DNA of 64,000 bases, taken from the NCBI RefSeq assembly GCF_000725545.1, contig NZ_JNZP01000013.1, positions 62,001 through 126,000 of the forward strand, written 5' to 3'. Under the pieces are notes generated by a model that saw only the letters and a program-made list of their open reading frames with translations, was not told the origin of the DNA and did not search any database. This DNA comes from Streptomyces exfoliatus. GTDB lineage: Bacteria > Actinomycetota > Actinomycetes > Streptomycetales > Streptomycetaceae. Made by a program: the position numbers and the translations under genes. Each line of letters starts with the position of its first letter. Within the stretch, counting starts at the first letter, position 1. Positions 1 through 10,128 of this stretch are shown here, piece after piece.

Positions 1-908
1 CCATCATCGGCATGATCCTGATCTGCGCCGGCATCCTCACCATCGGCTTCTCCGACGCCGGCGACACCGCCTCCGTCACCCACCTGTGGGACCAGGGCGG
101 CTTCTTCCCCACCGGCATCGGCAACACGCTGATGACCCTGCAGATCGTCATGTTCGCCTTCCTCGCCGTGGAGCTGGTGGGCGTCACCGCCGGCGAGTCC
201 AAGGACCCGAAGACGGTCCTGCCCAAGGCCATCAACACCGTCCCGTGGCGCATCGCCGTCTTCTACGTCGGCGCGCTGATCATGATCCTGTCGGTCGTCC
301 CGTGGACCGAGTTCCAGCCGGGCGTCTCCCCGTTCGTCGCCGCCTTCGAGAAGATGGGCCTCGGCGTCGGCGCCGCCATCGTCAACTTCGTGGTGCTGAC
401 CGCCGCCCTCTCCTCCTGCAACTCGGGCATGTACTCCACCGGCCGCATGCTGCGCGACCTCGCGCTCAACGGCCAGGGCCCGAAGATCTTCACCAGGCTC
501 ACCAAGAGCGGCACCCCGCTCCTCGGCCTGACCTTCTCGGCCTCGCTGATGCTCGTCGGCGTCTGGATCAACTACGTCGCCCCCGGCAAGGCCTTCGAGT
601 ACGTGGTCTCCTTCGCCACCATCTCCGGCATGTGGGCCTGGATCATGATCCTGGTCTGCCAGATCCGCTACCGCGCCAAGGCGAACCGCGGCGAGCTCCC
701 CGAGTCGACCTTCAAGGCCCCGGGAGCCCCGTACACCAGCTGGTTCGCGCTCCTCTTCATCGGCATGGTCATCGTCATGATGGGCATCGACGAGGGAGCC
801 CGTACCGCCCTCTACGCGGCACCGGTCTGGGGCCTCATCCTGGGCGTCTCCTACCTGGTCCTGAAGGCCCGCAACCCCGAGGGCGCGGCCTTCGCCAAGC
901 GCTCGTAA
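1..908 (+). CDS. amino acid permease, APC family (C-terminal part)
   Basis: The reading frame is already open at the window edge, so the N-terminus is missing and about 302 residues are visible. The visible part has roughly seven hydrophobic segments. It includes the conserved cytoplasmic stretch SCNSGMYSTGRMLRDLA followed by NGQGPKIF, typical of proton-coupled amino-acid permeases of the AAT/GABA/CycA branch. Family knowledge says these import amino acids across the cytoplasmic membrane; the exact substrate cannot be read from this fragment. The gene ends just before a strong hairpin (953-989) and is not obviously operonic with the JAMM protease that follows. Confidence 0.9.
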   Translation, partial: IIGMILICAGILTIGFSDAGDTASVTHLWDQGGFFPTGIGNTLMTLQIVMFAFLAVELVGVTAGESKDPKTVLPKAINTVPWRIAVFYVGALIMILSVVPWTEFQPGVSPFVAAFEKMGLGVGAAIVNFVVLTAALSSCNSGMYSTGRMLRDLALNGQGPKIFTRLTKSGTPLLGLTFSASLMLVGVWINYVAPGKAFEYVVSFATISGMWAWIMILVCQIRYRAKANRGELPESTFKAPGAPYTSWFALLFIGMVIVMMGIDEGARTALYAAPVWGLILGVSYLVLKARNPEGAAFAKRS

Positions 909-952
909 ACACGCTCGCAAACACCGCCGCAAGGCACAGCTGTCCAGCATCC

Positions 953-989
953 GGGCCATCCCGTACCACTCCTCGGTACGGGATGGCCC
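953..989 (+). terminator. hairpin terminator after the permease
   Basis: A 15-bp perfect stem (GGGCCATCCCGTACC with its complement) encloses a 7-base loop. It sits 45 bases after the permease stop and just upstream of the next start, so it probably insulates the two genes. Confidence 0.7.
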
Positions 990-1008
990 GTCTGCTTATC
1001 CTGTCGGC

Positions 1009-1446
1009 ATGCTGACCATCACCCAGGCCCTGTACGACCAGATCGTGGAACACTCCCGCGCGGACCACCCGGACGAGGCCTGCGGCGTGGTCGCGGGCCC
1101 CGTGGGCACCGGACGCCCGGAGCGGTTCATCCCGATGCTGAACGCCGCCCGCTCGCCCACGTTCTACGAGTTCGACTCCGCGGATCTGCTCAAGCTCTAC
1201 CGAGAGATGGACGACCGGGACGAGGAGCCCGTCATCGTCTACCACTCGCACACCGCGACCGAGGCCTACCCCTCCCGCACCGACATCTCGTACGCGAACG
1301 AGCCCCAGGCCCACTACGTCCTGGTCTCCACCGCCGACAGCGACGGCGCGGGCCCCTTCCAGTTCCGCTCCTACACCATCGTCGACGGCGTCGTGACGGA
1401 GGAGGAAGTGAAGGTCGTGGAGGCCTACGAGACCGAAGCGGTCTGA
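1009..1446 (+). CDS. mec: JAMM/MPN+ metalloprotease, CysO-cysteine peptidase (Mec-like)
   Basis: A 145-residue single-domain protein of the Mov34/MPN/PAD-1 family (peptidase family M67). The zinc site is plain: HSH at about residues 79-81, then ten residues and an Asp (HSHTATEAYPSRTD), with an upstream Glu in DEACGVV. In Mycobacterium tuberculosis the homologue Mec releases cysteine from the C-terminus of the sulfur carrier CysO. The genes for CysO and CysM lie directly downstream at 1839 and 2123, as in mycobacteria. The length is normal for this prokaryotic subfamily. Function is inferred from motif and context and is quite secure. Confidence 0.9.
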   Translation: MLTITQALYDQIVEHSRADHPDEACGVVAGPVGTGRPERFIPMLNAARSPTFYEFDSADLLKLYREMDDRDEEPVIVYHSHTATEAYPSRTDISYANEPQAHYVLVSTADSDGAGPFQFRSYTIVDGVVTEEEVKVVEAYETEAV

Positions 1447-1562
1447 GAACACCCGAGGTCATCCGTGGTCCCGCCCGACAGGTGTCCGGCAGGCGGGCAG
1501 GAACCGTTCACCATGTGAGATCACATTCCGAAACCCGGACCGGGAATCGATACGATGAGCCC

Positions 1563-1664
1563 ATGGTTTCCCACGACGTGAGCGAAGAGACGCCGAGCAG
1601 CATGCTGCTCGTGGCACGCCTGCACGTCGATCTGTGCCGCCTCGCCAGCGCGATCTGTACCTGA
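1563..1664 (+). CDS. putative cysteine-sensing leader peptide
   Basis: A 33-codon ORF; an internal ATG at 1602 would give a 20-residue peptide, MLLVARLHVDLCRLASAICT. The ending with RLHVDL and two Cys codons (TGC and TGT) close to the stop matches the short 'putative leader peptide' genes found before sulfur-assimilation genes in Streptomyces. It precedes cysO by about 175 bases that include GC-rich inverted segments. I infer that ribosome stalling at the Cys codons when cysteinyl-tRNA is scarce controls cysO-cysM. The internal start at 1602, after a GAAGAG-like site, may be the real one. Confidence 0.7.
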   Translation: MVSHDVSEETPSSMLLVARLHVDLCRLASAICT

Positions 1665-1684
1665 TCCGCGCGATCCGTACGTGA

Positions 1685-3073
<1,389 letters not shown>

Positions 3074-3084
3074 CCGTCCGGCCC

Positions 3085-3108
3085 CCGCTGGGGGCTAGCC
3101 CCCAGCGG
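3085..3108. terminator. 24-bp perfect palindrome after cysM
   Basis: CCGCTGGGGG, a CTAG centre, and the exact complement form a perfect palindrome 12 bases after the cysM stop. It could act as a bidirectional terminator between cysM and the convergent MazF-like gene. A second GC-rich imperfect repeat lies at about 3125-3160. Confidence 0.6.
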
Positions 3109-3278
3109 TGTGGGCAATCGTCCCGCATGGGGGTCCCCCCCGGACGAAGTCCTCGGGGGAGGGACGGGTGGGCGCACGGGACGGCGCCCACTGCCGGGCC
3201 TGGGCTCTCGTCGGCCCGGACCCGCGCCCAGGGGCCGGCGCCGCGAAAAGCTCCCGCAACCCGGCCCCGTAACCCGCG

Positions 3279-3767
3279 CTACCGCGCCAGATGGCGGACC
3301 TGGTCCCACACGACCGGGTCCGCCGTCCCCGCCCTCCGCCGGAAGCCGGAGACCGGCACCTCCCGCAGCTCGTCCGTCTCCAGGAAGCTCGGCCGCCCCT
3401 GCGCGTCGCCCACCGTCCCCGGCGGCAGCGCGATCACCCCCGGCCGCTCGTCGTGGTACTTGCTGGTGATCTTGGCGACCAGCGCCATGTCCCCCCGTAC
3501 CGCGAGCACCAGGCAGGGCCTGTCCTTCGACCCCGGGCCGTCCTCGAACGGCACGTCCGCCCACCAGATCTCGGACTCCTTAGGCCCCCGCCCCGGACGC
3601 GGCGGAGCCTTCCGCGGCGGCCGGCCGGGAGGACGCGTCCGCCCCGAGGGCCGACGCGCCGACGGGGGCGCGGGCCGCCGCTTCGAACGCTTCCATCCGT
3701 CGGCGAGCGCCACGACCAGCGCGATCACCACGACCGCGACCAGCGCGGGCCACCACGACGTGTCCAT
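3279..3767 (-). CDS. membrane-anchored PemK/MazF-like protein
   Basis: A 162-residue protein in three parts: an N-terminal membrane helix (about residues 4-25, WWPALVAVVVIALVVALADG), a Pro/Arg-rich linker (about 26-62), and a C-terminal PemK/MazF-type domain. That domain begins EIWWADVPF and has the RPCLVLAV strand and a SKYHDE segment. MazF proteins are mRNA-cleaving toxins, but this one has no antitoxin gene next to it and is tethered to the membrane. It may therefore be a domesticated RNA-binding or RNase protein rather than an addiction module. It is convergent with cysM and divergent from the hydrolase at 3982. Confidence 0.8.
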   Translation of the reverse strand: MDTSWWPALVAVVVIALVVALADGWKRSKRRPAPPSARRPSGRTRPPGRPPRKAPPRPGRGPKESEIWWADVPFEDGPGSKDRPCLVLAVRGDMALVAKITSKYHDERPGVIALPPGTVGDAQGRPSFLETDELREVPVSGFRRRAGTADPVVWDQVRHLAR

Positions 3768-3981
3768 ACCTCAAGACGGTACCGGCGCGCGCGTCGCTCC
3801 GCCGCAACGGCCCGCCATCCATCCGAACCGGTGACAGAGCCCGTGAGTTCGCCCACAACGGGCCACCACGAAGGAGCGACAGGCCCTGGTGCGCCTTACG
3901 CTCGACAGACCGCTCAGCCTCCCCCTTCCACAGCGCGCTTTCGTATCCGTCAACGGATCCGTCCACGGAGGTTCACGCTCC

Positions 3982-4734
3982 ATGAAGCTCACCGTCGTCG
4001 GCTGCTCCGGGTCGTTCCCATCTGCGGACTCGGCCTGTTCGAGCTACCTCGTCGAGGCCGACGGCTTCCGGCTGCTCCTCGACATGGGCAACGGCGCCCT
4101 GGGAGAGCTGCAGCGACACATCGGTCTGTACGACCTCGACGCGATCTTCCTCAGCCATCTGCACGCGGACCACTGCATCGACATGTGCGGGTACTTCGTC
4201 GCCCGCTACTACCGGCACGAGGGCGGACGCTGCGACGCGATCCCCGTCTACGCCCCGGAGGGCGCCGAACAGCGGCTGACCACGGCGTACGCGGACACCC
4301 CCTCCCCCAGTTCGATGAGCGAGGTCTTCGACTTCCACACGCTGAAACCGGGCGCCTTCGAGATCGGCCCGTTCTCCGTCCGTACGGAGAAGGTGTCCCA
4401 CCCGGTGGAGGCGTACGCCATCCGGATCGAGCACGGCGGCCGGTCGCTCACGTACTCCGGGGACACCGGGGTCTGCGAGGCGCTGCACACGCTCGCCGAG
4501 GGCACCGACCTCTTCCTCTGCGAGGCCTCCTTCACCCACGGCAAGGAGGACGTCCCGGAGCTCCACCTCAACGGCCGGGAGGCGGGGGCGGAGGCCGCCC
4601 GCTCGTCGGTGGGCCGGCTGGTCCTCACCCACATCCCGCCGTGGACCGACGGCGAACGGAACCTGGCGGACGCGCGCGCGGTGTACGCGGGGCCCGCGGA
4701 GCTGGCGAGACCGGGCGCGGTCTACGAGATCTGA
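3982..4734 (+). CDS. MBL-fold metallo-hydrolase (RNase Z-like family)
   Basis: A 250-residue metallo-beta-lactamase fold protein. The metal motif is FLSHLHADHCIDM (HxHxDH) at about residues 61-66. Later conserved residues are YSGDTG (Asp ligand) and a C-terminal LTHIPPW (His ligand). The start MKLTVVGCSGSFPS is the usual beginning of RNase Z-like and phosphodiesterase-like members. The family includes tRNase Z and cyclic-nucleotide phosphodiesterases; the substrate here is unknown. An upstream in-frame ATG at 3889 would add about 31 residues with no family match, so the start at 3982 (GGAGG about 12 bases upstream) is preferred. Confidence 0.85.
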   Translation: MKLTVVGCSGSFPSADSACSSYLVEADGFRLLLDMGNGALGELQRHIGLYDLDAIFLSHLHADHCIDMCGYFVARYYRHEGGRCDAIPVYAPEGAEQRLTTAYADTPSPSSMSEVFDFHTLKPGAFEIGPFSVRTEKVSHPVEAYAIRIEHGGRSLTYSGDTGVCEALHTLAEGTDLFLCEASFTHGKEDVPELHLNGREAGAEAARSSVGRLVLTHIPPWTDGERNLADARAVYAGPAELARPGAVYEI

Positions 4735-4741
4735 ACACGGG

Positions 4742-4775
4742 AAAGGCCCCGGGACCGTACGGTTCCGGGGCCTTT
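4742..4775. terminator. bidirectional terminator between MBL hydrolase and nagE2
   Basis: A near-perfect inverted repeat, AAAGGCCCCGGGACC/GGTTCCGGGGCCTTT with a GTAC loop, sits between two convergent genes. The A and T flanks suit termination in both directions. Confidence 0.8.
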
Positions 4776-4793
4776 CTCATGTGCGGGTGAGGC

Positions 4794-6059
4794 TCACGCC
4801 TTGGTGAGGTCCTCGAGCTCCTCGTCGGACTCGCGGCCCGGCGTCGGGAGGTTGAACTTGGTGATCGCGAAGCGGAAGACCACGTAGTAGATCGCCGCGA
4901 AGACGAGACCGATCGGGATGATCAGCCACGGCTTGGTCGCGAGGTTCCAGTTCAGCAGGTAGTCGATGCCGCCCGCGGAGAAGGTGAAGCCCGCGTGGAC
5001 ACCGAACGCCCAGGTGACGGCCATGGACACGGCGGTCAGGACCGCGTGGATGGCGTACAGGACCGGCGCGATGAACATGAAGGTGAACTCGATCGGCTCC
5101 GTGATGCCGGTGACGAAGGAGGTCAGCGCGAGGGAGACCATCATGCCCATCACGGCCTTGCGGCGCTCGGGGCGAGCGGCGTGGGCGATGGCGATGGCGG
5201 CGGCCGGCAGGCCGAACATCATGATCGGGAAGAAGCCCGACATGAAGATTCCGGCGCTCGGGTCACCGGCGAAGAAGCGGTTGAGGTCACCGTGGACGAC
5301 CTCGCCGGCGGCGTTGGTGAAGTCACCGATCTGGAACCAGGAGACGGTGTTCACGAACTGGTGCATGCCGACCGGGATCAGCGCGCGGTTGATGAGACCG
5401 AAGAGGCCGGCGCCACCGGCGCCGAGGCCGGTCATCCACTCGCCGAAGTTGGAGATGCCCTCACCGATGGGCTCCCACACCAGGCCGAAGACGACGCCGA
5501 CGAGGGTGCCGACGAAGGCCATGATGATCGGGACGAGACGGCGGCCGTTGAAGAAGCCGAGCCAGTCGACGAGCTTGGTCCGGTGGAACTTCTGCCACAG
5601 GACGGCCGCGATGAGACCCATCAGGATGCCGCCGAGGACACCGGGGTTGTTGTACTTCGCGGCGACGTCGACGCCCTTGTTGGCCGTCGTGTTGATGACG
5701 GCGTCGGCGACGGGGAAGGCCTTCAGCACGTTGCTGTAGACCAGGAAGCCGACGAGCGCGGCCAGGGCGGTGGAGCCGTCCGCCTTCTTGGCGAAGCCGA
5801 TGGCGACACCGATGCAGAAGAGCAGGGGCAGGTTGTCGAAGACCGCGCCGCCTGCGGTGGCGAAGACGGAGGCGACCTTGTCCCAGCCGAGGCCTTCGGC
5901 ACCGAACACGTCGGGCTGGCCGAGACGGAGCAAGATACCCGCGGCCGGCAGCACGGCGATCGGCAGCTGCAGGCTGCGACCGACCTTCTGCAGGCCCTGG
6001 AACAGGCCGGATCCGCGCTTCTTCGCGGGAGCGGCGGCCTGGGCGGTGGCCGTACTCAT
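4794..6059 (-). CDS. nagE2: PTS N-acetylglucosamine transporter subunit EIIC (NagE2-like)
   Basis: A 421-residue integral membrane EIIC of the glucose/GlcNAc PTS family with about ten membrane segments. Signature stretches are LQLPIAVLPAAGILLRLGQ near the N-terminus and TGITEPIEFTFMFIAPVLY towards the C-terminus. It has no EIIA or EIIB domain, so it must borrow EIIB from NagF (7909) and a general EIIA. The start at 6059 has an ideal GGAGGAAG ribosome site at 6063-6070. In S. coelicolor NagE2 is the main GlcNAc permease; I assign the name by gene order (nagF-nagE1-nagE2) and sequence type. Three DasR-like boxes lie upstream at 6134-6180. Confidence 0.9.
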   Translation of the reverse strand: MSTATAQAAAPAKKRGSGLFQGLQKVGRSLQLPIAVLPAAGILLRLGQPDVFGAEGLGWDKVASVFATAGGAVFDNLPLLFCIGVAIGFAKKADGSTALAALVGFLVYSNVLKAFPVADAVINTTANKGVDVAAKYNNPGVLGGILMGLIAAVLWQKFHRTKLVDWLGFFNGRRLVPIIMAFVGTLVGVVFGLVWEPIGEGISNFGEWMTGLGAGGAGLFGLINRALIPVGMHQFVNTVSWFQIGDFTNAAGEVVHGDLNRFFAGDPSAGIFMSGFFPIMMFGLPAAAIAIAHAARPERRKAVMGMMVSLALTSFVTGITEPIEFTFMFIAPVLYAIHAVLTAVSMAVTWAFGVHAGFTFSAGGIDYLLNWNLATKPWLIIPIGLVFAAIYYVVFRFAITKFNLPTPGRESDEELEDLTKA

Positions 6060-6133
6060 CAACTTCCTCCAGTAAGGCAAGGCGCCGCCAGAGGACAGTG
6101 AAAAGGGGGGACGGCGACGTCTCGTGGAACGCG

Positions 6134-6180
6134 GTGGTCTGGACCGCGTGGTCTACACCAATGAGTGGTGTAGACCAGTT
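6134..6180 (-). promoter_or_regulatory. triple DasR-like operator (dre) upstream of nagE2
   Basis: Three adjacent elements resemble the DasR core TGGTCTAGACCA: GTGGTCTGGACC at 6134-6145, GTGGTCTACACCAA from 6149, and AGTGGTGTAGACCAGTT at 6164-6180. They lie 75-120 bases before the nagE2 start. DasR is the GntR-family GlcNAc repressor of Streptomyces, relieved by glucosamine-6-phosphate. Confidence 0.85.
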
Positions 6181-6251
6181 GTAGCACGTGAGACTTAGAT
6201 AAGGAACCTGCGAATTCTGTGCGCTCAGCCATAGCTGGAAATGAACGACAT

Positions 6252-6284
6252 AAGGCCCCCGGACCGTCAGGTCCAGGGGCCTTT
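6252..6284. terminator. terminator downstream of nagE1
   Basis: The hairpin AAGGCCCCCGGACC/GGTCCAGGGGCCTTT has a GTCA loop. It ends the minus-strand nagE1 transcript before the nagE2 promoter, so the two EIIC genes appear to be separate transcription units. Confidence 0.75.
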
Positions 6285-6359
6285 CAAGGGCCTTACGCGG
6301 GGGTCTTGCGCAGGGACCAAGGCCCCGAAACGGTCAGGCGACGAAGGGTGCGCGGGGGG

Positions 6360-7661
6360 TCACTTGACGTTGTCCCGCTCCATCTCCTCCTCGACCTCCT
6401 CCGGCTCGCGGCCGGGCGTCGGGAGATTGAACTTCGTGATCGCGAACCGGAAGATCGCGTAGTACACGACCGCGAAGCCGAGACCGATGGGAATGATCAG
6501 CCACGGTTTCGTCGCCAGGTTCCAGTTGATCACGTAGTCGATCAGGCCCGCGGAGAAGCTGAAGCCGTCCTTCACGCCGAGCGCCCAGGTCACGGCCATC
6601 GACACACCCGTGAGCACGGCGTGGATCGCGTAGAGCAGCGGGGCGATGAAGAGGAACGAGTACTCGATCGGCTCGGTGATGCCGGTGACGAACGAGGTCA
6701 GCGCGACCGACAGCATCATGCCGCCGACCACCTTGCGCCGGTGCGGCTTGGCGCAGTGGGTGATCGCCAGCGCGGCCGCCGGAAGCGCGAACATCATGAT
6801 CGGGAAGAAGCCCGTCAGGAACTGGCCGGCGTTCGGATCGCCCGCGAGGAACATGGGGATGTCGCCATGGACCGTCGTACCGTCCGGCTTCTCGTACGTG
6901 CCGAACTGGAACCAGATCGGCACGTTCAGGAACTGGTGCAGGCCGATGACGAGCAGCGCCCGGTTCGCCAGACCGAAGATGCCCGAACCCCACGCGCCGA
7001 GTCCGACCAGCCAGTCGCTGAAGTTCTCCAGGCCCTCACCGATCGGCGGCCAGATCCACAGGCAGAGCGAGGCGAAGGCGATCGCCACGAACGTCATGAT
7101 GATGGGGACAAGGCGGCGGCCGTTGAAGAAGCCCAGCCAGTCGACCAGCTTCGTCCGGTGGTACCGCTGCCACAGGTACGCGGTGAGCAGCCCCATGACG
7201 ATGCCGCCGAAGACACCGGGATTCTGGTACGTGTAAGCGGCGAAGGAGTCGTCGACGGCGAGGCAGCCGCCGTTGATGTCCTTCGTCCCCGCCGGGCAGT
7301 CCTTGGGGAACTGGCGCAGGACCGTGTAGTAGACGAGGAAGCCGACCACGGCCGCCAGCGCGGTCGAACCGTCCGACTTCTTCGCCATGCCGATGGCGAC
7401 ACCGATGCAGAACAGCAGGGGCAGGCCGAGGTTGCCGTCGAGCAGCGCGCCGCCCGCGCCCGCCATCACCGCGGCGACGTTGTCCCAGCCGAGACCCTCC
7501 GCGCCGAAGACGTCCGGCTGCCCGAGCCGGTTGATGATGCCCGCGGCCGGCAGGACGGCGATGGGCAGCTGAAGACTCCGGCCCATCTTCTGCAGGCCCT
7601 GGAAGAGTCCGGCCCCCCAGGACTTCTTCCCCGGCGCGGCCGCGGCGCTGTCCGTACTCAT
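6360..7661 (-). CDS. nagE1: PTS N-acetylglucosamine transporter subunit EIIC (NagE1-like)
   Basis: A 433-residue EIIC protein, a clear paralogue of the nagE2 product with the same ordered motifs (LQLPIAVLPAAGIINRLGQ; TGITEPIEYSFLFIAPLLY). It has a longer Cys-containing loop (KDCPAGTKDINGGCLA, about residues 130-145) that its paralogue lacks. The start at 7661 has a GGGAGGAC ribosome site. It stands back to back with nagF (7909). Like nagE2 it lacks EIIA and EIIB parts. The paralogues probably arose by tandem duplication. Confidence 0.88.
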   Translation of the reverse strand: MSTDSAAAAPGKKSWGAGLFQGLQKMGRSLQLPIAVLPAAGIINRLGQPDVFGAEGLGWDNVAAVMAGAGGALLDGNLGLPLLFCIGVAIGMAKKSDGSTALAAVVGFLVYYTVLRQFPKDCPAGTKDINGGCLAVDDSFAAYTYQNPGVFGGIVMGLLTAYLWQRYHRTKLVDWLGFFNGRRLVPIIMTFVAIAFASLCLWIWPPIGEGLENFSDWLVGLGAWGSGIFGLANRALLVIGLHQFLNVPIWFQFGTYEKPDGTTVHGDIPMFLAGDPNAGQFLTGFFPIMMFALPAAALAITHCAKPHRRKVVGGMMLSVALTSFVTGITEPIEYSFLFIAPLLYAIHAVLTGVSMAVTWALGVKDGFSFSAGLIDYVINWNLATKPWLIIPIGLGFAVVYYAIFRFAITKFNLPTPGREPEEVEEEMERDNVK

Positions 7662-7709
7662 CGGCGTCCTCCCTGCCCGGAACAACCCGGGGTCCGCGTC
7701 GTGTTGCAC

Positions 7710-7725
7710 ACTGGTGTAGACCAGT
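7710..7725 (-). promoter_or_regulatory. DasR-like operator upstream of nagE1
   Basis: ACTGGTGTAGACCAGT is a near-perfect inverted repeat matching the DasR site, 49 bases before the nagE1 start. It lies in the divergent nagE1/nagF intergenic region and may control both directions. Confidence 0.88.
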
Positions 7726-7908
7726 TGCGATAGGCTCCCGGGAGCCCGCTGAGGACAGGCCGCCGGTGATCGTCATCATTCGGCAGAACGGCGGCACTCG
7801 CTCGCGAAGTTGGGCCAACCGTGGGTTACCGTGACAAAGCGGACCAGAGGTGCGCCGAGATTCGCGTCAGCGCGAACGGACGCGAACGGAACGGACAGGG
7901 AGAGACAC

Positions 7909-8142
7909 ATGGCCAGCAAGGCTGAGAAGATCGTCGCCGGGCTCGGCGGCATCGACAACATCGAAGAGGTCGAGGGCTGCATCACCCGCCTGCGCACCGA
8001 GGTCGTGGACGCCAGTCTGGTCGACGAAGCCGCGCTCAAGGCCGCCGGCGCCCACGGCGTCGTGAAGATGGGCACCGCGATCCAGGTCGTCATCGGCACC
8101 GACGCCGACCCGATCGCCGCCGACATCGAAGACATGATGTGA
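7909..8142 (+). CDS. nagF: PTS glucose/GlcNAc EIIB protein (NagF-like)
   Basis: A 77-residue stand-alone EIIB domain. The phosphorylation site is the Cys of VEGCITRLR at residue 24, followed by the family features VKMGTAIQVVIG. It would pass phosphate from the general EIIA to GlcNAc carried by the NagE permeases. The start MASKAEKIVAGLGG with a GGGAG site five bases upstream fits the family length; longer in-frame starts add unrelated sequence. It is followed by a strong terminator (8179-8206) and is divergent from nagE1. Confidence 0.93.
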   Translation: MASKAEKIVAGLGGIDNIEEVEGCITRLRTEVVDASLVDEAALKAAGAHGVVKMGTAIQVVIGTDADPIAADIEDMM

Positions 8143-8178
8143 GCAGCTGACCCCGTCGGCTGAAGCCACATCGGCGCA

Positions 8179-8206
8179 GGGCCCGTTCCGGCAGGGGAAC
8201 GGGCCC
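8179..8206 (+). terminator. terminator after nagF
   Basis: GGGCCCGTTCC and its exact complement are separated by six bases and followed by TTCC. The hairpin lies 36 bases after the nagF stop. Confidence 0.75.
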
Positions 8207-8233
8207 TTCCCCATGTCCCGCTAGGCTCGACCC

Positions 8234-8965
<732 letters not shown>

Positions 8966-9069
8966 TCGCAACCCGCTTCCTCCCCACGGCGTCCTGACGG
9001 GCGGGAGTACGGATAGGCTCCGTGCGCCCGTCCGTCGTTCGTCCGCACACATCTGGGGGAGGACCCGCC

Positions 9070-9450
9070 TTGAAGCGCCGTCTCGCACTCGCCATGGCCA
9101 CGGCCGCCGCACTCACCACCGTCCTGAGCGGCTGCGCCGCCCTCGACACCGCAATGGACTGCGTCAAGACCGCCGACGCGATAGCCACGTCGGTCGACAA
9201 GCTCCAGCAGGCCGTCTCCAACGCCTCGAACGACGTCACGCAGATCGAGGAGTCCCTCAACTCGATCTCCACGGAACTCGGCAACCTCAAGAACACGACG
9301 GACAACGCGGACCTCGCGAAGGCGGTGGACGACCTCACGAAGGGCGTCGAGTCCGTCCGTACGGCCGTGAAGAACGGTGACACGACGCCGGACATCCAGC
9401 CGATCACCGACGCGGCGGGCGAGGTGGCGAAGGTCTGCACGCCGGGCTGA
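9070..9450 (+). CDS. small secreted lipoprotein of unknown function
   Basis: A 126-residue protein starting at a TTG preceded by GGGGAGG. It has a typical lipoprotein signal peptide: KRR, a hydrophobic Ala-rich core, and the lipobox LSGC at about residue 20. The mature part is polar and mostly helical, with heptad-like runs (QIEESLNSISTELGNLKN) suggesting a coiled coil. I do not recognise a named domain. It sits between rph and rdgB and is probably co-transcribed with rdgB, 26 bases downstream. Confidence 0.8.
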   Translation: MKRRLALAMATAAALTTVLSGCAALDTAMDCVKTADAIATSVDKLQQAVSNASNDVTQIEESLNSISTELGNLKNTTDNADLAKAVDDLTKGVESVRTAVKNGDTTPDIQPITDAAGEVAKVCTPG

Positions 9451-9476
9451 CCGGGCCACCCCGGATAATCGAGGAC

Positions 9477-10079
9477 ATGACCCGTCTAGTCCTCGCCACC
9501 CGCAACGCGGGCAAGATCACCGAACTCCACGCGATCCTCGCCGACGCAGGTCTCGACCTGGAACTCGTCGGCGCGGACGCGTTCCCGGAGATCCCCGACG
9601 TCAAGGAAACCGGCGTCACGTTCGCCGAGAACGCCCTCCTCAAAGCCCACGCCCTGGCCCAGGCGACCGGCCTGCCGGCCGTGGCCGACGACTCGGGCCT
9701 CTGCGTCGACGTCCTCAACGGCGCCCCCGGCATCTTCTCGGCCCGCTGGGCGGGCACGCACGGCGACGACCGCGCGAACCTGAACCTGCTCCTGGCCCAG
9801 CTGTCCGACATCGCGGACGAGCACCGAGGCGCCCACTTCGCTTGCGCGGCGGCCCTGGCCCTCCCGGACGGCACGGAACGCGTCGTCGAAGGCCGCCTGG
9901 AGGGCACCCTCCGCCACACCCCGACCGGCACGAACGGCTTCGGCTACGACCCGATCCTCCAGCCGGCGGACCACGAGGTGACCTGCGCGGAACTGACCCC
10001 ACAGGAAAAGAACGCGATCAGCCACCGAGGCAAGGCCTTCAGGGCCCTGGCCCCGGTGGTGAGGGAACTGCTGGGCTGA
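9477..10079 (+). CDS. rdgB: XTP/dITP diphosphatase RdgB/HAM1
   Basis: A 200-residue house-cleaning nucleotide pyrophosphatase that hydrolyses dITP and XTP to monophosphates. Motifs in order are LATRNAGKITEL (N-terminal phosphate loop), VADDSGLCVDVLNGAPGIFSA (metal and base pocket), TNGFGYDPI, and SHRGKAFRAL near the C-terminus. Length is normal. It ends just before a hairpin that separates it from the opposite-strand tRNA-Leu. Confidence 0.96.
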   Translation: MTRLVLATRNAGKITELHAILADAGLDLELVGADAFPEIPDVKETGVTFAENALLKAHALAQATGLPAVADDSGLCVDVLNGAPGIFSARWAGTHGDDRANLNLLLAQLSDIADEHRGAHFACAAALALPDGTERVVEGRLEGTLRHTPTGTNGFGYDPILQPADHEVTCAELTPQEKNAISHRGKAFRALAPVVRELLG

Positions 10080-10093
10080 GGGGCGGTATGACG

Positions 10094-10123
10094 AAGGGCG
10101 CACCCCTGTCGGGGCGCGCCCTT
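10094..10123. terminator. terminator between rdgB and tRNA-Leu
   Basis: AAGGGCG pairs with CGCCCTT around an inner CCCC/GGGG stem and a TGTC loop. It is placed to end both rdgB (plus) and the tRNA transcript (minus). Confidence 0.7.
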
Positions 10124-10128
10124 TCGCG

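Noticed and set aside
7840..7860. DasR site before nagF (GCGGACCAGAGG)
   Set aside because: Only half the core matches and there is no symmetry; the nagE1 side site may serve both genes.
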